Of a stretch of DNA of 64,000 nt, positions 43,265 to 53,119 are shown in pieces. The stretch's first letter is position 1. Every line of letters begins with the position of its first letter. Source of the stretch: Ophiocordyceps camponoti-saundersi (nom. inval.) (taxonomy: Eukaryota; Ascomycota; Sordariomycetes; Hypocreales; Ophiocordycipitaceae); the NCBI GenBank assembly GCA_003339415.1, contig PDHQ01000018.1, positions 248,001-312,000 on the forward strand, written 5' to 3'. The notes under the pieces were generated by a model, which worked only from the letters and a program-made list of their open reading frames with translations, did not search any database and was not told the origin of the DNA. A program made the translations under genes and the position numbers.

Positions 43265-45232
43265 CTACGTCTTGTCTTCGCACTTCCCCTCTTCATATTT
43301 CCACTCCATATCATGTCTCGACTCACAGATCCAGAAGCTGGCGAGAAACTCATCCGGCTTCTGGTCCCGTCCACATAACACCTTCGTTTCGGGACCGCCG
43401 CATATCGCCTCGGCAAAGCCTTTTGCCTTGTAGCTCTCGTCCAAGACGGCGAGGGCTTGCTCACACGTCATGTCCACTCCACACCTTCCCCGTTCGAGCT
43501 TCCACTTCGTGACGGACGGCATGGAACGACAGGTCTTGAAGTCGGCGAGGTACTGGGAAGGGCTTTTCCCGCCGGCGCATTCTACCTTGTCACCGTCCAG
43601 GTCCGGGTAGCATGTGGTTGAGTTTCAGTTCTGTGCCTTTGCGATGCCCTTCAACTGCTCCAAGGCCTGGTCGTCTGGCATCTTGGTTGCACACTTTTCC
43701 TGCTTCGGCTTCCACGATTTGTTTCGTTTGGATTCACAGATTCTGAAGTCGGCGAGAACCTCACCAGGACTCCTCCCGCCTTCACATTTGTTCTCGCCCT
43801 GACGGCATGGATCGACGCCCCATTCTCGCTGTTCGTAGATCGCAGTCAACTCCTTGTGAGCTTCGTTATCCGATATATCCGCGGCGCATATTCCCCGTCT
43901 GTGTCTCCACTTCAATCTCGCCTGCGATTGACAGGCCTTGAAGTCGGAGTAAAGCTGAGTAGGTGTCTTTCCGTCGGCACACACAATCTTGCCCTCCGTC
44001 TGCTTACACGTGGTCGAAGGCCAACTTCGTTTCCCATACACCTCCGTCAACTTCATGTCGGCGTTCTTATCCGATACTTTATCGACATGAACGCCGATCT
44101 TGCCGCACAGCTTCTTCGCATCTTCTGTCACTTCGCCGACCGAGGACTCGCATGCTTCCTTGAGCTTGCTGGGATTTCCGGACTGGGAAGCCAGTTCAAT
44201 CTGACCGATTCGGTCATCGAGATCGACGCCGACATCGTGGCACAACTGCTGCGAATATAGCGAGACTTGGCCGCTGAATTTCGTGCACGATTTCTGGAGC
44301 TTGGTGAGGTTCCTGGAGTCCAAGGCCAGTTGGAACTCGTTGCGATGCTTGTCAAGCTCGACGCCGAGATCGCGGCAGAGGTGCTTCACATGTGTGAAAG
44401 CTGCGGAGTGAGAGTTCTGGCACGCAGTGATGAGCTCAACGAGATCTCCCGGTCGATCCTCTCCGGAACTCCGAACCGGTCTCTCCAACTTGGAGCAATC
44501 ACCCTTACAGGCGAAGCTGTCGATGTAGGCTCTCGTCACAACCCTTGTGACAAGCTCACCATACCACTTGCCCCATTCATATGATTCGACAGGGTCGGAC
44601 AAGTCCGGGAAAGGAACGCCAAAAGCATTGACCAGCCCCTTATAAGCCAGGCCAACAATGCCTGCCACACCCGTCCCAGCCTTACCCAAGACCTTACCCA
44701 CGACCTTAACCACGACCTTACCCGCGCCCTTGCCCGCGCCCTTGACTGTGTCCCAAAGCGAGGAACCGCCGCCTTCTTTTGTATTAAGTTTCTCAAGTTG
44801 AGCTTTTGTCTCCGCCGGTGCCGACTTATACGCGTCTTCAAACCCCTTTCTTAGGGCTTCTTCTGCTTTCGTCTTCGTCTGTATGTCACAGCCAAGGCTA
44901 CGCTTCCTCGAGCAGCCTGAGAATTTTCCCCGAGGCACGTCTTGCTTCTTCTTTGGTCCACGAGGTTCGCCTGGTTCACCGTCAACTCTTGGGGATGGAG
45001 ACCTGTGTCTTGTCCCGGCTGGAGGTCTCGGACTTGGTGACCTCCCTCCACCTGGGCTAACCCTACGCTCGGGTATCGGGCTACGTGATCTCTGATCCTT
45101 GGCTCACTTCTCCAGGCCTGCCTTGCAAGCAGCGGCGAGTTCGAATCCTAACATACGGTCGGCTGGACATTTTCCTGGTTGTGTTAAGACGACTGGAAGA
45201 AAGACGGCCCAAAGAGAGATGGAAGGCTTCAT
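43265..45232 (-). pseudogene. Secreted mosaic Cys-repeat protein with in-frame stop
   Basis: Exon 1 (45232-45108) encodes a signal peptide (MKPSISLWAVFLPVVLTQ). A 51-nt intron (45107-45057) leads into an exon open from 45056 to a TGA at 43627-43625, giving about 518 aa. Next come a Pro/Gly/Arg-rich segment, a Gly/Lys/Val-rich helical region, about three repeats with LC-x-DLGVELD-type cores, then repeats with a W...C...C.GG.(S/T)P...L.DF..C pattern. The same frame continues past the TGA for 119 codons with the same Cys pattern and ends at 43265. The stop sits where other repeats have a conserved Trp. I recognise no family with certainty. It may be a truncated but functional protein, a recent nonsense allele or an error. 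A minus-strand TATATAG lies near 45345. Confidence 0.65.
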
Positions 45233-46903
45233 TGTTCAAGCGAGTGCAGAGTATGTCTTGAAGTTAGGTCAAGGCTTTCACTGAGACTGTCTTTACCGGT
45301 CTGATATCCATGTGATGAGAGTTGGAACTCGAGTTAACTATATAAGAAGGCAGCCAGTCTTCCTTTAACAAACAAACGTTCGGATCCGGCGCATGGACCT
45401 TGAATCACACGATAGGTTTATGCCTTGTACGACTCATATCGAGTTCAAGAGGGAGTATGCCTCGCGCCTCTACCAGTGATGGCACAGATGAGCACAATGC
45501 CTGTCCCCATATACATATATTGTACTTGTCATACGTTACAATAACATCAGCCATCCAGGCTTAATCATGAACAAGGATAAGGCGTTTTCTGCTCCGCCTG
45601 TTTGTATGGACTGACTTACAAGTCGCTGGGAACGAGTCAGTCTACCACTCATGGCCCCCTCGGCCTTGAGCCAAAACCGGAAGAGCCCGGCGATCTTACA
45701 CAGCTTGACGGTTCCCGTCTACGATCCCTTTCGAGTGGGAAGCTAAGGCTGAGTGAGAAGACACAAGGTGGTTGTCGTGTTTGCATTTGCTTCCTAGTAC
45801 GGTAAGCAGCAGCGAGTCTAAGGGGGGCAGCTATCGTGACCTGAAACTCACCTTGAACCAACCACCTACTACAAAGGTAAGCCTCTACACCTTGTCCACT
45901 CCCTTCGAACTACCTACCCAGTTACTCGTCGTTTATCCATGTCGATAAACTTCAAGTTGCACAACCCCTTGTACGTCATTCGGAGTTATGACCCGGCTTG
46001 TCAGCCTTGCAAGGAATGGCAGCCCTGCCGCGCCCCAGACGTCAGCAGCCTGTCAAAACAGCGTCACGACTCAGACAGGGAAACTGGTGAGAGAGGAATT
46101 CATTGGACCGACGCGTTTAAGTTCAGTCATAGAGCCAGCGTCGAAGAGAGAGACGTTTCACCTGACCATCTGCCGTCTCGCGAACGGCTCTACATACCTG
46201 TCGATCTCCAGGATTTCCCTTTCGATCAGAGCCTTCCGTGCTGTGTTTGCAGTTCTTTACATTCAAGACACGGCCGAAACTCTAGGTTCTGGATAAAGCA
46301 ATCGATTACATATTTATGCGGCCATCTTGACGGGTTACGCACCATCAATTCCGTTTGTGCGCAAGACCATGATACAAACGATTAACTACTAACAACGATC
46401 CAGCTATCCTTCAAAGTTGGTAGACATTTCATCTACCGGCACTGAAATCAGCTGGAAAGTATTTGCACTCGTGAGAGAGCGGTGAGTTGCGGACTGTGGT
46501 CGGTTGACAACTCACAACTCCGTATGAACAAGCCTCTTCACCGTCGAGCATCACGAAACTTGCATCTACGCCTCATCAATCATCCACCATGATATCACAT
46601 CGAATCCGGCCTTACAAATTACCAGCGCAAAACCCTCCTCTATCCTCATTTCGAAACCAGCGAGTTTAAAAGGTATCAAATGGAAACACCAACTATAACT
46701 CTCACAGGTAACTCGACAACTACCCGTAACCTCTTCACCCCCTGAACCCATCGTATATTCCCCAGTCAGACGTTGCTCTCTATCATGACATCGTCAACTC
46801 ACTTCCTCTCCAGCCCAGCCCAGCCCAAGACCGCATCTCCGCCCTTCTACCCCTTCAAAAGACTCGAAAGCAAAAACAGCTTCAATCAGCCACCCAGCAA
46901 AAC
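45233..46903. other. Intergenic, no supported gene
   Basis: About 1.7 kb. The longest ORF (148 codons, 45939-46385) has no domain, signal peptide or typical start context, and I do not call it. The TATATAG of the Cys-repeat gene lies near 45345. Confidence 0.45.
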
Positions 46904-49292
46904 TCATCCGTCCGTCCCGCTACTTCGAAAGGTCGCGCACAAGGCAGCATAGTGATGCGTCAAGTCCAACACGTTCTGCGGCAGACTCGTCGCCTGGATG
47001 ATGCTCCGCACCTTCACCGCCCCCTCGTCCTCGATCAGCGTCCGGATCGTATGCAGCAGCTCCGGGCTGAACTCGCTGTACCAGCGGTATTGCCACGTCA
47101 CCAGCCTGATGACAGCCGCCACCGTCTCCCGCGTGCTCTTGTTCTTCTCCAGCACACGGAGCACCCCGGCCAGTGCCTTGGGGCTGAATCGCTGCGCTAG
47201 ACAGGCCCGGTACGCCTCGACGGCCTCATCCTCGTGCTGCATTCGCTCCGCCAGCGCGCCGAGAATCTCCCACTCCTCGGCCGACTTCTTGTACTGCATC
47301 TGCTGCGCCCGGTACTGCGCCATCTGCGTGCGCCAGATGGTGTACACCCGCAGGTCTTCGTAGAGCGCCATGAAGAGGTTGTCGAGCCATCGCTCGCACA
47401 GCCGCTTGGTGTTGAGCTTAGACAGGTGCTCGTCACTCGATCCCGCCATCTAACGGTGTCAGCTTCTTCCCCTCGCTGAAAGATGCTTGCTTCTCACCTT
47501 TTCGCCATCGGCCTTCACCCCCTGTGGCCCCACGGTATTCGACGGCTTCTCCAAGCCGTTGCTACCTTCATTGCTGTCATCGTCGTTATTACTGCGACCG
47601 TTGGCCGCCGGCTTCTCAGACAAGGAGTCCGTTTCCTCGTCCGACTCGCCGTCCCCGTTCGTTGTCGGATCCGGCGTTCCGCGCAACCCATCTGTGCTGG
47701 CCGTTCGTTTGGTTGGCGATGTTTGCGTGGCTTCCTGCTTCTCTGTCCTGTACTCCTCTTCCATGACAAACACGTTGCTGCGAATCTTCAGCAGCTGGTC
47801 CCAGCCAATCTTGGCCGTCATCTCCGTCAGGATTTTGTACGCCTGTTTGAAGGTGCCGCGATACGCCGCGCCCCGGAGACCCAGTAAGCTGGCGTCTACC
47901 TGCTCTGCGTATCTAGACTCGGGTTCACTATCGATGTCGTCGAGACGCGTGTCAGCCAGGATCGGGAGGTTGATTTCCCGTGGCTCCGGCATGATGGGTG
48001 TGTCCTTGTCCTGATAGGTGAACATGGGGCACGAATTGAGCGCTGTCAGCGCGTTCTCCCAGTCTTCCATGGCAACGTAGACCTGTGCCAGCCTGGCCCA
48101 CGTGCCGAATTCACTCGGAGCCGCGACGGTGCTGCGATCGGCGCAGCCAAGGGCCATTCTCAGCCTCTCCTCCTTGATCTCTGACGTCTCTGCCTTGTTG
48201 GCTTTGCGGAGGAGAAATTCGGCCTGAGTATCCAGCATGACGTGGTCCATGGGCGTTTTTTGTAGGGATTGGTAGAGCGTCTTGATGCCCGCCACCTCCT
48301 CGTTACCCATGAACAGCACCTTTGCCAGGAGTGAGGCAACCTCGATATTTTGGGATCGTAGCTTTTCGAAAAGGTTGATGCCAGACGTGTAGCGTCCTGT
48401 AGTCTGTAGGTACTTGAGGAGTCCCGTTGTGAGGTGGTTGGAGACGTTGGTCGATACTTGCACGACAGAGTCGGAACCGAGCTGCCAACCTGTGAAGAAC
48501 AGACGTCTCAGCTTTCAGCGTGAGAGAAGAATGGTAAGGCCCTGAAGTCGTGGATGAATTCACCTCGGAAAAAGAGCTGTTCGGCCGCATTGAGGAACCG
48601 ATGCTCAGTTTCAGTGTTGGTTACAGGGTTGAAGCGCCGGACGCCGGCAATCTTGCGGATGGTGTCGCCGCTCCCATCGTCGGCGTATGAATAGGCTCTC
48701 AGGACGCTGCACAGATACGTCTCGAGCCAAAGCTCGTCAGACGCTTTGCGCTTCTCGCCCCGCTCATCGACGCAGTAACTCTCGACAGTACCGGGGATGG
48801 AGACATGTACGCGCATGTCAAGCCGCGAAAACGCATTGTAACAGCTGACAGGAGAGAGTCAGCTGAGTGCCCTGACCAGTGTTGGTGTTGACGCACCAGT
48901 AGACGCCTTCGACGATCTTGGACGTGGGATTGGGCCCGTTATCGTGGTAAGTGAGGGTATTGATGTAGGCAGCGAGACTGGCCGAAGACGAGGCGTCTAC
49001 GCCTGTGACGTGATGATAGACACCCGTCTGGAGAGAAGACGTCAGGGCAAAGGACAATCGAGATGCATTGGCCAGGTAGTCTTGCCTGTCTAGCGGTGTT
49101 GCGGACGCTTTGCTTGAGAAGGTGGACGAGGTCGGGCGGGCCAAGTTCGCGCAAGGCAGCAAGTGATTCGGTCCTAGCGTGGATGGACTCGTGGAGGACC
49201 TCCTCGGTAAGTCTGGGCATCGGTGGTGAGCCCGTGACCGAAGCCGTGAACGATTGTGTGTCATCTTACTCTGGCACCGTTGGTGCGACCAT
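46904..49292 (-). CDS. ChAPs-family exomer cargo adaptor (Bch1/Bud7-like)
   Basis: Six exons (49292-49270, 49212-49086, 49027-48897, 48844-48564, 48489-47498, 47449-46904) give 699 aa; introns are 57, 58, 52, 74 and 48 nt. Intron 2 has a GC donor (CAG/GCAAGA), a CTGAC branch site and acceptor CTCCAG, and it alone reconciles the two frames. Landmarks are LRELGPPDLVHLLKQS, GVYHHVTGVDASSS, YCCYNAFSRLDMRVHVSIPG, a TPR-like centre (ALGCADRSTVAAPSEFGTWARLAQVYVAMEDW) and a C-terminal WEILGALAERM helix region. A low-complexity acidic insert precedes the last exon. ChAPs proteins bind Chs5 and Arf1 at the trans-Golgi and sort cargo such as chitin synthase to the surface. This assignment rests on those conserved strings. 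Confidence 0.85.
49028..49085 (-). other. Probable GC-AG intron in the ChAPs gene
   Basis: Donor CAG/GCAAGA, branch-like CTGAC about 18 nt before acceptor CTTCTCTCCAG, length 58 nt, phase 0. Without it the coding frame changes between VRNTARQ and TGVYHHVTG. Confidence 0.75.
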
Positions 49293-50601
49293 GATGAAGA
49301 AGAGGCCCGATGGAAGCCGAAGGGTCCCTTGCGCCCGAAGCTAGAGGTTGTGCTGCGCTTCTGTAGAGACGCGCGGACAGGGGCTGGAGCTGCGCCTGGA
49401 GCTCAGCCAGCTCGAGGAGGGTCGATAAGAGGGATGCTGCTGGATGAGGCTGCGTTTTCCCCCATCGGAGAGGGAGATAAGATATGAATGGCATGGTCTC
49501 CACTTTTTTTGTTCAAGGCTAGATGGAACCGATTATACCTAGGTACTTAGCCACAGCCAGAGCCGAGCCACAGCCCAGGCATGCCACAGGTTGCTTTGCA
49601 CTGTGCTGACGATGGCCACCACAGACTGCACAGTAGCAGAAGAGGAGCTGACACGCGGTGGCCGTCGAGAGCTCTCGGCTGGATCAATTTCGTTCCGTGC
49701 CGAGAGATCATGGCTGAGTGCATGCAGTTGGGGGCTGGGGATAGGCAGGCAGGCCAGCCTCTCTGTGCCCCCCCTCTCCGTGCAACCCTCTCTGTAGGGA
49801 CATCCGCCGATGACGACAGGCAGATACCTAGCTTTTAACATGGGTAGGGCAAAGGCGTTACCTATGTATGTACATATTCGTATCTGTGCATGTATGAAGA
49901 AAGAAACAGCATCTTCATCCTCGGTTTAATATGACAAAGTGTAGGTATCGAAGATATCAACCACTTCAAAGCTCAACTATATGATCGGATATTCAGCAAG
50001 CAAATGGAATATTACCCCTCTATAAGCGACGCTCGAGGCTCTGTCTGCGTCTGCACGAATCCCTGGGCTCGAGTCTCAGCAAAAACGGACTATTGAGTAA
50101 GATGCGGCCCGGCTGACGTCTCAGCTCTAACCACACCGATATTCACCAGTTTGTGTTAGTAGAAGACGGATATCTGCCTGCTACCCCTACTACCTACAAA
50201 TACTACCTACCCACCCACCTACCTATCATCATGTCTGCGAGGAATATTCCCTGTTCTCAGATGTTCGACACCACATGTTAAATACCTAGGTAGGCAGCCA
50301 AGTATCTGACGGTTAAAGAGCCCTTATCTGTACATTGGGCACGAAGCATCCATCCCTCTCGAATGTATGTACCCATTGTTACCCCAATCACTCCTCGTAG
50401 CCACCTACTCATTACGTTGTCGAGCATGGTGCCACTTGAACGACACAGTTAGTGGCAAACCCCAAGGTATGAAACCCCCCTCAACACCCAGCCACCCTAC
50501 ATTAACACCTGTATCCCCAAAGTGATTCAACGTCAAACAGAGGCAATCACCGTTTACATCGCGGCAAGACCTAATTTCACCGTCTTCGAATCAAGTCTGT
50601 C
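49293..50601. other. Intergenic, no gene seen
   Basis: About 1.3 kb including the ChAPs promoter. A TACC-rich stretch at about 50185-50225 is the only clear repeat. Confidence 0.5.
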
Positions 50602-51536
50602 ATGCAACCTCCAAGCAGAAGCCTGAGCAACCAGTTCCCAAACATCTGGCAGGCCAGCACAGCTGATAGCAACCTCACTCTCCATGGCTTCCGCCGATTC
50701 AAAACGACCCATTTACTCAATCTGCGATATCTAGAAAGTGAAATCGCCGAGATAGACCATCTCATCTATCAGATCGGGCTTGGTCTGAATATCGAACCCT
50801 CCAAGGTCGACCGGCTAGGACTGAGACAATGCAAGAAAGAAAAAGATGTCCCATGCCCTGAAAAGGCACTCTCAAAGCAGCTCATCTATAAGCTACGTCG
50901 ACTGATGAAGGAATATGGTTCGTGAAAGTCCTCTCTGTTGATTCGAATGAGTAACACTGAACGAATATGATGACAGACGAGGCAATCATCTCTTTCAACA
51001 CCATCATGTCCCTCGACACCTTCTCGCTCTTGGACAACGAGGAGCAAGCCGCAATAGCAGACCGTCCACTATACGAAACGTACAAGACTAGACTCCTCCG
51101 AGTCGACCAGGCGCCCCGAACGCGACAGGATCCATTACAGCGTTATATCCACCGCCTCTTGAGATTCCTTCGCTACCTCAGATTATCCAAGGCCTCTGAC
51201 CATAGCATCGAGAACGCGTCGAAGGCGAACTATTGCAGAAAGCGGGACGGATGGTCTTCCCAGAACACGGCGCTTATAGCCGATGCGTCCTCCAGGGTCA
51301 TCGTCGCCCTCGTCACTGCCATTTTTCTAACCCTGCCGCTGGTCGTCCTATCTCACGAATCGCGGACGAGCGTTCAGATGATCATCATCTCCGTCTGTGT
51401 CGTGGCCTTTGCTTGTTTCGTTTCTGTAGCGTTGAGGGCGTCCAATTTGGAGATGATGATTGTCGCCGCCGGTTACGCTGCTATCATTGCCGTCTTCATC
51501 TCCAACGGTTCGGGGGCAAAGCCAACTCCGGCTTGA
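50602..51536 (+). CDS. DUF6594 membrane protein, 291 aa
   Basis: Two exons (50602-50917 and 50977-51536) flank a 59-nt phase-1 intron. The pattern is that of fungal DUF6594 proteins. There is an N-terminal FRRF..LNLRYLESEIAEIDHLI helix, a KEYDEAI..FNTIMSL segment, and a C-terminal set of three hydrophobic helices (VIVALVTAIFLTLPLVVL, IIISVCVVAFACFVSVAL, MMIVAAGYAAIIAVFI). The protein is thus probably anchored in a membrane with a large cytosolic N-terminal part. The family is common and expanded in filamentous ascomycetes, often near incompatibility genes, but its function is unknown. No partner gene is adjacent. Confidence 0.8.
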
Positions 51537-53119
51537 CACGGAGGAAGATGTTTCATTCACTGTGTCTCAGGCGATGTCATATAATGACAGGTCTTGTATA
51601 TCCGTACTCTAGACTGATATAGTTTGAATTACGTAGGCGACCTCCTTCTTCTGTCGACTTGGCTTCTGCTGTAGGCTCTGGCTTCTCTTCTTCCACTTGC
51701 TCATAGTCGCCCGCCATTGCGTTCAAGAGTCATTGCCCTTGAGCGTTTCTTTTTCTGATGCCAATTATTTTTCTGCGGTCTTATTTCCTATTCTTCAAGC
51801 TGCGCGTCTGTCGATCGAGCACCTTTTTTTCGCATCTCTACCCTAACCCCGTCAAGCCTCATGCATACCCTAACCCTAAGCAGCTCATCACCCTATAACT
51901 TAAGGACCTCCGCCACGGAATCACAGGATTTACTTCCAAATATCGGAATAGTGAAAGCCCGATAGCCAGGATACGGAGTAAGTTTATAGCAATACTGTAA
52001 TCATACGCCCCCTCTCACCTGGATATTTTCGAATAGCTCAGGAGAATCTCGACGCTGGAGTGGTTGTGACACGCTGTATCGTAAATCGTACGACTATAAA
52101 CGTATCCTTCGACTTAGATTAGGGATTATGAAAGCAAAGCCCCGGCAAGCTCAGCCTTTCAAGAACATGGAGTATGTAGAAGATTGCGGAAATGTGGTTG
52201 ATGTGATCTGTACGCCCCTTAACTGGCCACTTGGAGAGAAGCCAGCTCTCGATCCCGGCATAGACGAAGCAAACAAAACTTGAGCATATTTTTCAAAGTC
52301 AAATCGCCGGTGTAATGCTATAGCTAGGTAGCTACGTGCAGCTTCCTCAGGATTGAATGCTTAAGATTCAGCGGCCACTACGGCAACGACAGTGACCAAG
52401 AAATGGAGGAATATGCGTTAAACAGTCAGCATATCGAGAAGTCTGAGCCGAAGTTGCCGCCGGATATCCTCGCTTTGGGCCGATAAGAAACCACTTAGGG
52501 CGGCAGCGTGTACGGCAGGCAAGGCAGTGGTTTCTAGACTTGACGTGACACCCGTCAAGGTGGTTGCCAGGCCAGTCAGGCAGACGCCCCTTTCGTGCTT
52601 CTCGTCCAAGGGGCTCTGGAACTTATCCAAGAACACCGTCAACCTTTGGATGTTGCATCTCCTTTGAATCGGACATGTTTTATGGTCAGAAGAGGCTTTA
52701 TTCCAGCTCTCAGGGTCGAGGCCGGCGGGCTTTAGCCCCTTGCCTATCAGTCCAATTCTACCATGTAACCAACAGATGTATGCGAGTATTCCCGCACGAC
52801 ACATGGTAGAAGCTCAGCCGCGAAGCCTCTTTATATGCATCTTTCATGAAAACAAAAACTCCCTTGAATCAATGACGATATCAAGATATTGAACTTGGCG
52901 ATGCCCAAGCCCCGACATGACGATATTCAGCTACTACTGAGCGCACAACCGTGTAGGCCATATATGCGTATATCGGTATGCCGGCGTCAATCGCAAAGAT
53001 CCCCGCATTAATGAATATTCCGCCGCAAGCAAATCATCCCGCCCTCACCCTTGATCTAACAAACCTGTTGATTTCCTTCTCTACCAGCCGCATGACGCTT
53101 TGGACAGCAGACAGCCATC
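51537..53119. other. Intergenic with telomere-like repeats, no supported gene
   Basis: About 1.6 kb. CCCTAACCCC at 51841-51850 and CCCTAA twice at 51868-51879 are telomere-type hexamers. A minus-strand ORF of 128 codons at 52418-52804 has no domain or signal and is not called. Confidence 0.5.
51839..51879. repeat. Interstitial telomere-like CCCTAA repeats
   Basis: CCCTAACCCC and, 17 nt later, two perfect CCCTAA units. The run is too short for a telomere, so it is interstitial. Confidence 0.7.

Noticed and set aside
45100..45160. tRNA-like GTTCGAATCC box with a CTTGCAA loop
   Set aside because: The T-stem does not pair, no acceptor stem forms, and the sequence is the opposite strand of a signal-peptide exon.
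45939..46385. Plus-strand ORF of 148 codons
   Set aside because: Composition is random-like and no motif or neighbour supports coding.
49028..49120. Programmed +1 frameshift in the ChAPs gene
   Set aside because: There is no slippery codon or stop at the frame change, and a GC-AG intron with good donor, branch and acceptor explains it fully.
52418..52804. Minus-strand ORF of 128 codons
   Set aside because: No domain, signal peptide, splice partner or promoter could be found.
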